From positions 1,550,001 through 1,614,000 of the forward strand of contig NZ_AP022873.1 in the NCBI RefSeq assembly GCF_014701235.1: 64,000 nt of DNA, given 5' to 3'. Below the pieces are notes generated by a model. The model worked only from the letters and a program-made list of their open reading frames with translations, had not been told where the DNA came from and did not search any database. Position numbers and translations under genes: made by a program. Source of the DNA: Dissulfurispira thermophila. GTDB taxonomy: Bacteria > Nitrospirota > Thermodesulfovibrionia > Thermodesulfovibrionales > Dissulfurispiraceae. Of the stretch, positions 55,134-63,356 are shown piece by piece; position 1 is the first letter of the stretch; the number at the start of each line of letters is the position of its first letter.

Positions 55134-55520
55134 CTATGCCACCATCTCTACACTCCTTTTATATCTTATACCTTCCGCCTCATGTAATACCCTATGAGTA
55201 ACCATGTAAAGAGTATCTTCGTCAGGTTCGATCAATGGCATCCCTTTCAGCGCCGACTGGACTATAAAAGGCGATTCGTCTTCATCGTCCAGTCTCAATA
55301 TCTCTATTTGTTTATCAGAGGCCATAAGGATTGCATCAATAATATCATCCATCTCTTTTTCGTCTTTTGCATTGATATAGACTGCAATATCAATATCAGA
55401 CCTCTCATGCTCTAATCCAGCAGCATATGAACCATAAAGGTAGGCAAGCAATACCTTGCCGTCTCTCTTAAAATTATTCAACGCTTCCTTTAATTTTTTT
55501 ATGTCATTAGAAATTTTCAT
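55134..55520 (-). CDS. MNT-type nucleotidyltransferase (MntA antitoxin-like)
   Basis: The 128-residue protein has the minimal nucleotidyltransferase motif YLYGSYAAGLEHERSDIDIAVYI (GS-x10-DxD). In intact modules, MntA AMPylates the HepT toxin to silence it. Here the partner is ruined, so this gene is an orphan. The ATG at 55520 gives a family-length protein; its ribosome-binding site is weak, and in-frame codons upstream add 16 residues without similarity. Confidence 0.75.
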   Translation of the reverse strand: MKISNDIKKLKEALNNFKRDGKVLLAYLYGSYAAGLEHERSDIDIAVYINAKDEKEMDDIIDAILMASDKQIEILRLDDEDESPFIVQSALKGMPLIEPDEDTLYMVTHRVLHEAEGIRYKRSVEMVA

Positions 55521-55598
55521 ATTTGTTACAATACCATAGACATAATTCTGTAGGCAAGGCAAAGGCATGGATTATAGCGATTTTCAAAGGAGACAGTC

Positions 55599-55826
55599 TT
55601 ATTCTCCAATAGTTTCTGCAATCTCTTTTAAAAGATTGAGGGCATCATTTGCAGCAACTTCATCTACCTTTTGAATTGCAAAGCCTGCATGCACTAATAC
55701 ATAATCTCCTATTTGTGCTTCCTCTGGAAGAAGCAGCAGGCTTATTTCTTTCCGAGCACCATAAACATCTACAGTAGCAAGTAAATCATTTATCTCGACA
55801 ATTCTTGATGGGACAGCAAGACACAT
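55599..55826 (-). CDS. hypC: Hydrogenase assembly chaperone HypC/HupF
   Basis: The 75-residue chaperone starts MCLAVPSRIVEI, where the N-terminal Cys (after Met) binds the Fe(CN)2CO unit with HypD, and has GDYVLVHAGFAIQKVDEVAA. It delivers the iron unit to the large subunit precursor. It overlaps the protease gene in the hydrogenase operon. The ATG at 55826 is fixed by MCLA, with GGAG upstream. Confidence 0.9.
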   Translation of the reverse strand: MCLAVPSRIVEINDLLATVDVYGARKEISLLLLPEEAQIGDYVLVHAGFAIQKVDEVAANDALNLLKEIAETIGE

Positions 55827-56287
55827 TCTACGCTCCATTCATTCAATTTTTTGATAACAGCATCTATCAAGGTCTCTATTTTCTCATTAATCTCATCTGT
55901 CATGTCAAGACCAACATCAATAGATTTAGGCTGTATGCCAATAAGACATATTTCTGGAGGCAATATATCCATCAATTTTGCAGCAAAAAGTACATCAGAA
56001 AGATTTATATGATGGACAGAGAGTTTTGAATTAAGGATAGAAGGGATAGCTTCATTTTCAATTATACTGATATAACCATATTCTTTTGCAAAATCAACTG
56101 CATCAACAATCAGGACTTTATCGCGACCCTCAAGTAATGGCAGAAGATCGAGGCCCATGGTCCCACCATCTATTACCTCCACATCGGGAGAAAAGGTATA
56201 CCTTTGTTTTATGGTGTTTGCTACATGGACCCCGACGCCCTCATCTTTTAAAAGTATATTACCCAAACCAATAAGTGCTATATTCAA
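55790..56287 (-). CDS. hyaD: Hydrogenase maturation endopeptidase (HyaD/HybD family)
   Basis: The 165-residue protease removes the C-terminal tail of the hydrogenase large subunit after nickel insertion. Conserved features are GLGNILLKDEGVGVHV with the first metal ligand, VIDGGTMGLDLL with Asp, VDAVDF and LSVHHINLSDVL with the His. The large subunit encoded upstream has the expected cleavable tail of 15 residues. The gene lies between the cytochrome b and hypC genes. It must accept a Sec-containing active site if the predicted recoding is correct. Confidence 0.9.
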   Translation of the reverse strand: MNIALIGLGNILLKDEGVGVHVANTIKQRYTFSPDVEVIDGGTMGLDLLPLLEGRDKVLIVDAVDFAKEYGYISIIENEAIPSILNSKLSVHHINLSDVLFAAKLMDILPPEICLIGIQPKSIDVGLDMTDEINEKIETLIDAVIKKLNEWSVECVLLSHQELSR

Positions 56288-56315
56288 TCAAACCTCGCAA
56301 TTCATCTTAAAACTG

Positions 56316-56960
56316 TTATTCTTCCTCCACTGTCTTATATCCACTGAATATAGAACTCATAACACCATTCCTCTCTGCTCTGTCCAGCAGCCACCCTATA
56401 TAAACATGAGCAATAGAGAAGGCAATTATCAGCCACATTATAATGTGATGATAGAGCCTTAAGGTCTGCGCACTGAACAGCGACAGCATCCAGCCACCCA
56501 TGAGCTTCCATAAAAAACCAACATGGCTCTGTGAGTAAATAGCAAACCCTGTAAGAATCTCCACGATGAAGAGGATAAACAGTCCAAGATACACATAAGT
56601 GGCGCATGCAGTATGTCCCACAGTCTTAGGCGGTTCTTTTTTCAGAAACAGATAAAACATCGTTACATCCACTAATTCTTTGAATTTGCCTTTACTGAAG
56701 GGATTAAAAATCTTCCAGTTCGCATACCTATTTCCAGCTATCGCCCAGTATATCCTTATCAGAAAACTCATTGTAAAAAGATATGCAGCAACAAAGTGTA
56801 TAAGCCTCATCCATCCCATTACATACTGCTCAGTGGAAATAACATGAACAAACGGATTGCCAATATAATATCCTGTAATTGACAGAGAAGCTATACTGAA
56901 GACATTTATCCAGTGAGTCAGCCTTACAGGAAATTCCCAGACATAAACCCTCTTTAACAT
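56316..56960 (-). CDS. hyaC: [NiFe] hydrogenase b-type cytochrome subunit
   Basis: The 214-residue protein has four membrane helices with haem-binding histidines: RLTHWINVFSIASLSITGYYIG, MRLIHFVAAYLFTMSFLIRIYW, YVYLGLFILFIVEILTGFAIY and RLYHHIIMWLIIAFSIAHVYIGW. It anchors the hydrogenase and passes electrons from H2 to the quinone pool. It lies ten bases downstream of the large subunit gene. Confidence 0.92.
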   Translation of the reverse strand: MLKRVYVWEFPVRLTHWINVFSIASLSITGYYIGNPFVHVISTEQYVMGWMRLIHFVAAYLFTMSFLIRIYWAIAGNRYANWKIFNPFSKGKFKELVDVTMFYLFLKKEPPKTVGHTACATYVYLGLFILFIVEILTGFAIYSQSHVGFLWKLMGGWMLSLFSAQTLRLYHHIIMWLIIAFSIAHVYIGWLLDRAERNGVMSSIFSGYKTVEEE

Positions 56961-56970
56961 GGCATCCCTC

Positions 56971-58680
56971 CTATACGATTTTTATTCTCGTTACTTCTCT
57001 GCCACTGGCATCCACCACATGAACAGCACATGCCATGCATGGATCAAATGAATGAACAGTCCTCAATATCTCAACAGGCTTGTTAGGGTCTGCAACAGGT
57101 GTACCGATTAGTGATGCTTCATATGGTCCCCTCTGCCCCTTTGCATCTCTTGGCGAACCATTCCATGTGCTTGGAACAACACACTGGTAATTTGCAATTT
57201 TTTTATCTTTTATTAACACCCAGTGTCCGAGTGCTCCTCTTGGTGCCTCATGGAAACCATATCCTTTGGCTTCCTTAGGCCATGAAGAAGGATCCCATTT
57301 ATCCCCATTGTGTATGCGGTAATCCCCTTTTTTCATGTTCATAGCAAGCTGTTCAATCCACACTGACATCATCTCTGCTGTAACAAGTGTTTCTATGCCT
57401 CTTGCTGCAACGCGTCCGAGTGTCGAGAATAATGCCTCTGCACCCACTCCAAGTTTTTTCAGCACACTGTCCACAACCTCTTTAACTCTCTTATGCCCTG
57501 ATGCATAAGCAACGAGCATCCTTGCAAGCGGTCCGACTTCCATAGGCATATCTTCATATCTCGGTGCCTTGAGCCAACTATATTTCTTATTTGTATCAAG
57601 GAACTCATAAGGAGGTTTGGGGCCTGTGTATTTGAAGTTTGTCTCTCCTTCCCACGGATGTTTTGCTTTTGCATCCCCTTCTTTGTACTCATACCATGAA
57701 TGCGTTACATACTCCATAATCTTTGTATGGTCAACTGGATGAACCTTGCTCAAATCCTTGTTCTTTATAATCCCTCTCGGCAGCCACAGATTTTTTGTAT
57801 CAATTTCATTGTCATTCGGAAATTCTCCACAGGCAAAGAAGTTACCCACCCCTCCTCCATAATTTGCCCACTCCTTATAAAAAGAGGCAACAGCAAGGAG
57901 GTCTGGAATATATACCTTCTCGACAAACTCCAATGCCTTTTTTGCTAAACCTGACATGAATGCAATACTGTCTGCATTTAAGGCATTCTGGCTGTTGGGG
58001 TCAACAGGTATAGACATGCCGCCCACGAGGTATGTCTGTGCATGAGGATTCTTTGCGCCAAGCAATGCCTGAATCCTTATTACATCTCTCTGCCATTCAA
58101 GAGCCTCGAGATAGTGGGCTACTGCCATAAGATTTGCTTCCGGAGGCAGTTTGTATGCTGGATGCCCCCAATATGCATTAGCAAATGGACCAAGTTGTCC
58201 GCTTTCAACAAGCGTCTTTACTCTATTCTGAATCCCTTTAAAATAAGACGCTGATGATTTAGGCCAGTCTGAGATAGATTGTGCAAGCGATGATGTCTTT
58301 GAAGGGTCTGCTTTAAGAGCGCTCACAATATCAACCCAGTCAAGTGCATGCAGATGATAAAAATGTATTACATGGTCCTGAACATACTGTATGCCAGTAA
58401 TAAGATTTCTGATTATTCGCGCATTATCAGGTATTATGATTCCAAGTGCATTTTCTACAGCTCTCACGGAGCTGGTTGCATGAACAGTTGTTCAAACACC
58501 TCATATTCGCTGGGTAAATGCCCATGCATCTCTTGGATCTCTGCCTTTAAGTATAATCTCTATGCCTCTAAACATTGTGCTGGATGACCATGCATCCACC
58601 ACCTTACCACCCTCTACCTGGGCCTCAATTCTGAGATGTCCCTCAATCCTTGTAATTGGATCAATTGCTATCTTTGCCAT
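56971..58680 (-). CDS. hyaB: [NiFe] hydrogenase large subunit, predicted double selenoprotein (U60, U63)
   Basis: A 569-residue frame starts at ATG 58680, with AAGGAGG upstream, 12 bases after the small-subunit stop. It opens [22 protein letters not shown] (conserved RIEGH) and continues to the N-terminal Ni-binding motif, where two in-frame TGA codons (58503-58501 and 58494-58492) replace both cysteines: [21 protein letters not shown]. The C-terminal motif DPCMACAVH (C548, C551) is normal, with a 15-residue tail for the protease. Everything else is intact. Sec at both TGAs makes a UGVU/CMAC active site. A hairpin lies 24 and 33 bases after the TGAs. Standard callers would truncate the protein at a GTG (58467) and lose the N-terminus. 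Pseudogene decay is the main alternative. Confidence 0.85.
58458..58474 (-). promoter_or_regulatory. Candidate bacterial SECIS hairpin in hydrogenase mRNA
   Basis: CAGCTC (58474-58469) pairs perfectly with GAGCTG (58463-58458) around the loop CGTGA, whose second base is G, as in the bSECIS consensus. TGCA at each side can extend the stem beyond an internal loop. The loop G is 24 bases from the second TGA and 33 from the first, both inside the known range (about 16-37), so one element could serve both codons. A smaller stem TGAAC/GTTCA overlaps the second TGA. Confidence 0.6.
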
Positions 58681-58692
58681 TCCTTGCCTCCT

Positions 58693-59760
58693 TTATTCTT
58701 CGGTCTTTTCTCTTTTCTTTGTTGTGCTTGCTATGGCATGTGCTGCCACACCCGCTGCTGCAACTGCTGCAATACCAAGCCCAATCTTGTCAGCGGTTGT
58801 CTCAACACCAAAGCCAGGCACCTTTGGAAGCCTTCTATAAAAAGGCGTCATTGTATCCCAGAAATTTGGTGTTGCACATCCTATGCAGCCATGCCCCGCT
58901 TGTACCGGCCAACTTGTTTTTTCATTATATTTCATTGTTGGGCAATTCTGATATGCTGAGGGACCTTTACAGCCCATTTCATAAAGGCACCAGCCGAGTC
59001 TGTGACCTTCGTCTCCCCATTTTCTGACAAACTGTCCAGCGTCAAAATGGGCGCGTCTTTCGCAATTATCATGTATCCTCTTGCCAAATGCAAAATATGG
59101 ACGCCCAAGACCATCAAGATTTGGTAAAGAGCCAAATGTAAGATAGTGCACTATGGTTGCTGTTATGTTTTCTACATTCACAGGGCATCCCGGAAGGTTG
59201 ACTACAGTTCCACCAACAGCTTCTTTTACACCAACCGCACCTGTAGGATTTGGATTTGCCGCAGGCAGCCCTCCATATGCTGCACATGTGCCAACAGCAA
59301 TTGTTGCAAGGGCATTTCCGCACACCTCTTTTGCAATATCAATTGCTGCCCTACCACCAACACAGCAATAAACACCACCATCTTTCAGAGGGATAGAACC
59401 TTCAACAACAACAAAATATTTACCTTTATGATTTTTGACTACATCCATAAGTGATTTCTCTGCTTGTTTTCCGGCAGCAGCCATTATAGTTTCATGATAA
59501 TCAACTGATAAGATATCCAGCACTATCTCGGCAACAGTGGGTTTGTTCGCCCTTAGTAGTGCCTCAGTATCACCAGCACAGTCCTGATATTCAAGCCAAA
59601 CAAGGTAAGGCTTCTGTTTCTTTTCAAGTGCTTCTGCTATTTGGGACACAAAGCCCGATGGCAGCGCCAGTGTTGCTGCCATAGCAGTGCAAAACTTAAT
59701 AAAGTCCCTTCTTGACACCCCTCGTCGTGAAAGACTGTCAAAGAGATTGTCGTCATACAT
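58693..59760 (-). CDS. hyaA: [NiFe] hydrogenase small subunit (Tat-exported, C-x-x-D proximal site)
   Basis: The 355-residue subunit carries the iron-sulfur relay. A Tat signal (RRGVSRRDFIKF) leads the folded heterodimer out of the cell, and a C-terminal helix (IGLGIAAVAAAGVAAHAI) anchors it. The proximal cluster site reads QDCAGDTE, with Asp where the second Cys usually is (CxxC), as in the three-Cys one-Asp proximal cluster known from actinobacterial-type (group 1h) enzymes. Other ligands are present: VGTCAAYG, LPGCPVNVE, HDNCERR, GWCLYEMGCKGP, YQNCPT and GHGCIGC. AGGAGGTG lies before the ATG. It begins the operon. Confidence 0.92.
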   Translation of the reverse strand: MYDDNLFDSLSRRGVSRRDFIKFCTAMAATLALPSGFVSQIAEALEKKQKPYLVWLEYQDCAGDTEALLRANKPTVAEIVLDILSVDYHETIMAAAGKQAEKSLMDVVKNHKGKYFVVVEGSIPLKDGGVYCCVGGRAAIDIAKEVCGNALATIAVGTCAAYGGLPAANPNPTGAVGVKEAVGGTVVNLPGCPVNVENITATIVHYLTFGSLPNLDGLGRPYFAFGKRIHDNCERRAHFDAGQFVRKWGDEGHRLGWCLYEMGCKGPSAYQNCPTMKYNEKTSWPVQAGHGCIGCATPNFWDTMTPFYRRLPKVPGFGVETTADKIGLGIAAVAAAGVAAHAIASTTKKREKTEE

Positions 59761-59786
59761 AAAACACCTCCTGATAATAAAAAATT

Positions 59787-60008
59787 GTGGGTTTCACGAA
59801 ATTCGTAATCCATTGATTTTATGATTTGTTTGACATAGCTTTTTTAGGCTTGCCCTCCTATCAAGATTTTCATTTATTTTCAATTAGTTATATGTCTAAA
59901 AATCTCTCTTTCACCTCATTTTTAGCAGTTTACCCCTCACCCTATCCTACCCCTCACCCTATCCCTCTCCCCAAAAGGGAGAGGGAATTTTTTAATTTTG
60001 TGAAACCC
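59787..60008. mobile_element. MITE-like insertion in the hydrogenase operon leader
   Basis: Inverted ends GGGTTTCACGAAATT (59789-59803) and AATTTTGTGAAACCC (59994-60008) match at 14 of 15 positions. A perfect 12-bp direct repeat TAATAAAAAATT flanks the element at 59775-59786 and 60009-60020, as expected for a target duplication. The interior holds tandem CCCCTCACCCTATCC units and a hairpin CCCTCTCCCC/AAAAGGGAGAGGG, but no gene. Without it the promoter would lie about 30 bases from the ribosome-binding site; with it the leader is about 270 bases. Confidence 0.75.
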
Positions 60009-60034
60009 TAATAAAAAATTCTTATCTAAAAATA

Positions 60035-60063
60035 AGATTAGGATAGAACACGCAGATTGTCAA
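60035..60063 (-). promoter_or_regulatory. Predicted sigma-70 promoter of the hydrogenase operon
   Basis: On the minus strand TTGACA (60063-60058) and TAATCT (60040-60035) are separated by exactly 17 bases. It lies between the hypF stop and the hydrogenase small subunit and reads toward the latter. No operator could be identified. Confidence 0.55.
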
Positions 60064-60098
60064 GATTTTTTTTTGCTTTCCTGAAATTGTAGATTGCA

Positions 60099-62636
60099 TC
60101 ATTCTGCTAATTGCTTTGCTTTAACCATCTCTCTTGCAATATATGCCTGACCAAGTGATATGCCAGCGTCATTACATGGAACCTTTTCATTTGTATGGAC
60201 ATTGAATCCTGAAGCTAAAAGCTGACTAATTGTGCCATCTAAGAGATATTCGTTCTGAAAGACACCTCCGCTCAGTGCAACATTTCTTATCCTGTATTTT
60301 TTACTTATACGGTCAACAGTTTCTGTTATCACATCAATCAGTGTATTATGAAATTTAATAACAATGAGACCCTTATCCTTTTTGAGTTTTATATCTTTAA
60401 TTATCTCTAAAATCATCTCCGAAAAATCTACAATCATAGGTGAATAGGTATTTGTATCCAATATTTCATATGGATATTTCTCACTGTGAACCGTGAACCG
60501 TAAACTATGAACCATGTTTTCCAATGCTATTGCAGCTTCACCTTCAAAGGTGTTTTCATCACACAACCCTGTAATTGCAGATACTGCATCAAACAACCTG
60601 CCAGCACCTGAAGAAAGAGGTGAGAACTGTTTATTGTCGATGAGTTTTAATATATTTTCAATTCTTTCTCTGCTATATCTGTCAACAAACCCGATGGAAT
60701 CAAGGCAATCCCAAATAAGAGAAGCATCAAATCTCAAATTTTGAATTTTAAACTTTGGATTTTGAATCGCCGAAGACATTTCTGACATTTTGACACTTTG
60801 CGATATATAACTTATTGCTGTCCTCCAGCATTCCCTTATAGCCCTATCACTGCCCGGCAGCGGAATATATTTAAAATGAGCAACTCTTTCAAATCCTTTT
60901 AAATCACAAATAAGAAATTCTCCACCCCAGAGATTTCCATCTGTCCCATATCCAGTGCCATCAAATGCAACCCCTATGACCTTATCCTTCAAGCCCTTTT
61001 CAGCCATAACAGATGCTATATGTGCATAATGGTGCTGAATGCCATAAAAAACAGGCAATAGGTGATGGGTGATGGGTGACGAGTATTGAAAATTTAAGAC
61101 TTGGGATTTGTGATTTGTTTGAGATTTGAAATTTGAGATTTGAGATTGCAACAATGCCCATTGTGTGGATAAATAATTAGGATGCAGGTCATAGGCAATA
61201 GCAACAGGATTTGCTCTGTAAACCTGTTTAAGATTATCAAGGGTTTCTTCGAAAAATTTTAAAGTCTCAAGGTTTTCCATATCTCCAATATGCTGGCTTA
61301 CAATGGCATAACTGCCTCTTGTGATAGTAAATGTGTTTTTAATATCAGCACCACAGCCTAAAACATCAGGTCCGTCATCATTTAGCTTAATCGGCTCCGG
61401 AGTATAACCTCTGGCACGGCGGATAAAAGATATTTTGTGCCTACCGCCTATCACCTTGACAACAGAGTCATCCACCCTCATAAAAATATCCCTATTGTGC
61501 ATGACAAAGGCATCTGCAATGTCTGAAAGTTTTGATATTGCCTCATCATTGCTTATGACTACGGGCTCTTCAGATAAATTACCGCTTGTCATGACAAGGG
61601 CATCAAAATGAGCAGTAAACAGTGAACGGTGAACAGTGAATTGATTGGGAGGATAATAAAACAAAAGATAATGTAAAGGTGTATAAGGAAGCATAAAGCC
61701 GAGATATTTGTTATTTGGAGCAATCTCCTCAGGAAGCCTCTTACCTATTCTGTATCTACCTATTGCCTCTTGTCCATTGCCTCTTTTTTTGAGCAACACT
61801 ATTGGTCTGCGTCTATCTGTAAGTAATTTTTCTTCTATGTCAGAAATCTCACAGAATTGCCTGATGGCTTCTATGTCAGGAGACATAAGAGCAAATGGCT
61901 TATTGCTACGTCTTTTTTTTCCCCTCAATCTCTTAACAGCATCTTCATTTTCAGCATCACAACAGAGATGAAAACCTCCAAGTCCTTTGATAGCAACAAT
62001 TCCACCATGTTTTAATAATTCTATTGCTGCTTCTATCGGATTTTCTTTTTTATTGACTGTGAACTGTGAACTGTGAGGCGTAAATTCTAATTTTGGCCCG
62101 CACTCATGACATGCATTGGGTTGGGCATGAAATCTGCGGCTGCGTGGGTCATTATATTCAGAGAGGCATTCATGACACATATTAAACACTGACATCGTTG
62201 TATTTGGTCTATCATATGGAACCCGTTGTGTTATAGAATATCGAGGCCCGCAGTTTGTGCAATTTATAAATGGATAAAGATAGCGCCTGTCAGAAGGATC
62301 GAGTAGTTCTTTCAGACAGTCATTACAGATAGAAACATCAGGAGAGATAAGCGTGAATCTCCCTGTATCAATACTCTCGACAATTATGAAATCATCATAG
62401 CCATTAAAAGGCAGTTTTTCTGTTTCGATGCTTTCTATTTTTCCAATCGGAGGGCACTTATCCCGGATGAATATGATAAATTCATTAAGAGACTCTCCCT
62501 CGACATCTATGATGACGCCATCAGATGTATTTTTTACATAACCCTTGAGATTAAGACTTTTTGCAAGATTATAAATAAAGGGCCTGAAACCCACGCCCTG
62601 AACAATACCTTTAATTGATATGAGTATGCGATTCAT
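60099..62636 (-). CDS. hypF: Carbamoyltransferase HypF
   Basis: The 845-residue enzyme makes carbamoyl groups that become the CN ligands of [NiFe] hydrogenase. It has an acylphosphatase domain (VQGVGFRPFIYNLAKSLNL), two zinc-finger motifs (CNDCLKELL, INCTNCGPRYS; CHECLSEY, NACHECGPK), a YrdC-like domain (GGIVAIKGLGGFHLCCDA), and a Kae1-like domain (AFDGTGYGTDGNLWGGE, ALSGGVFQNEYLL). At least five in-frame insertions of intergenic-type repeats are scattered between and within domains, such as HSSQFTVN, NQFTVHRSLFTAH, QSQISNFKSQTNHKSQ, NPKFKIQNLRF and SLRFTVHSEKY. It is upstream of the hydrogenase operon on the same strand. Confidence 0.93.
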   Translation of the reverse strand: MNRILISIKGIVQGVGFRPFIYNLAKSLNLKGYVKNTSDGVIIDVEGESLNEFIIFIRDKCPPIGKIESIETEKLPFNGYDDFIIVESIDTGRFTLISPDVSICNDCLKELLDPSDRRYLYPFINCTNCGPRYSITQRVPYDRPNTTMSVFNMCHECLSEYNDPRSRRFHAQPNACHECGPKLEFTPHSSQFTVNKKENPIEAAIELLKHGGIVAIKGLGGFHLCCDAENEDAVKRLRGKKRRSNKPFALMSPDIEAIRQFCEISDIEEKLLTDRRRPIVLLKKRGNGQEAIGRYRIGKRLPEEIAPNNKYLGFMLPYTPLHYLLFYYPPNQFTVHRSLFTAHFDALVMTSGNLSEEPVVISNDEAISKLSDIADAFVMHNRDIFMRVDDSVVKVIGGRHKISFIRRARGYTPEPIKLNDDGPDVLGCGADIKNTFTITRGSYAIVSQHIGDMENLETLKFFEETLDNLKQVYRANPVAIAYDLHPNYLSTQWALLQSQISNFKSQTNHKSQVLNFQYSSPITHHLLPVFYGIQHHYAHIASVMAEKGLKDKVIGVAFDGTGYGTDGNLWGGEFLICDLKGFERVAHFKYIPLPGSDRAIRECWRTAISYISQSVKMSEMSSAIQNPKFKIQNLRFDASLIWDCLDSIGFVDRYSRERIENILKLIDNKQFSPLSSGAGRLFDAVSAITGLCDENTFEGEAAIALENMVHSLRFTVHSEKYPYEILDTNTYSPMIVDFSEMILEIIKDIKLKKDKGLIVIKFHNTLIDVITETVDRISKKYRIRNVALSGGVFQNEYLLDGTISQLLASGFNVHTNEKVPCNDAGISLGQAYIAREMVKAKQLAE

Positions 62637-62672
62637 TTCTTTAAAGACAGGCTAATCCCTCAACCTGTCTTT

Positions 62673-63323
62673 TTATGTAACCTTTTTAACAAATATCTCC
62701 TTTGCGAGTTCAGGGTCTATAGCAATCGTAGTCTCATCTACTTGAAGCACAATCGACGGCCTCTTCTGTATTAACTTTATTATCGTTCCCGGAATAATAC
62801 CGATAGAGCTTAACCGTCCTATCCTCGCCACCTCTGACGGTGTAATGAACAATATTTTCCCGTTTTGTCCTACTTCGAAATCAGCAAGCCTTACAACAAC
62901 AGGCTGTACATCAATTCTGTATTTCTTACAGCAATCTCCTCTCGGAATTGGCTTTCCATGCGGGCATGTAGTAGGATGTCCAAGAAATGTGCATACACTA
63001 TCTGTAAGCTCTTCGCTGAGTATATGTTCCATTTTGCAAGCATCTTCATGAACAACATCTCCTGAAAGATCAAAAACATCAATAAAAAGTCTCTCTGCCA
63101 GTCTGTGCCTTCTTATAAGACCCTTTGCTAACTCATTGCCTTTGTCAGTAAGCCTTATATTATCGCCGTTAACAGTAACAAGCCCTTCATCTATCAGAAA
63201 CTGGGTTAGGGTATCAACATCAGTGTCATCTGAACTCAATTTAAATCTATTTATGATAGAGACCCCTTCTTCACTCAATTCCCACAAAAGCTCCAGTGCT
63301 TCATCAATCCTTTCTTTTTCCAT
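62673..63323 (-). CDS. DtxR-family metal-dependent regulator with FeoA-like domain
   Basis: The 216-residue protein has an N-terminal winged helix (IDEALELLWELSEEGVS, TQFLIDEGLVTVNGDNIRLTDKGNELAKGLIRRHRLAERL), a DtxR dimerisation domain with metal-ligand candidates (VHEDACKMEHILSEELTDSVC, HPTTCPHGKPIP), and a C-terminal SH3/FeoA-like domain (PSEVARIGRLSSIGIIPGTIIKLIQKRPS). It should sense Fe(II) or Mn(II) and control uptake genes. The target is not in view; hypF follows after 36 bases, so the two may share a transcript. Confidence 0.85.
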   Translation of the reverse strand: MEKERIDEALELLWELSEEGVSIINRFKLSSDDTDVDTLTQFLIDEGLVTVNGDNIRLTDKGNELAKGLIRRHRLAERLFIDVFDLSGDVVHEDACKMEHILSEELTDSVCTFLGHPTTCPHGKPIPRGDCCKKYRIDVQPVVVRLADFEVGQNGKILFITPSEVARIGRLSSIGIIPGTIIKLIQKRPSIVLQVDETTIAIDPELAKEIFVKKVT

Positions 63324-63356
63324 TATATCTCCATGACAAAATATAGTTCGAATAGT

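Noticed and set aside
3711-58680. Reassignment of TGA to an amino acid in the whole genome
   Set aside because: TGA ends nadE, coaE, mutS and the SWIM gene at family-appropriate positions, with overlapping start codons of the next genes, so TGA is a normal stop.
59826-60011. Small plus-strand open frame of 61 residues in the hydrogenase leader
   Set aside because: It lies wholly within the MITE-like element, is made of repeat translation (PYPTPHPIPLP) and has no ribosome-binding site.
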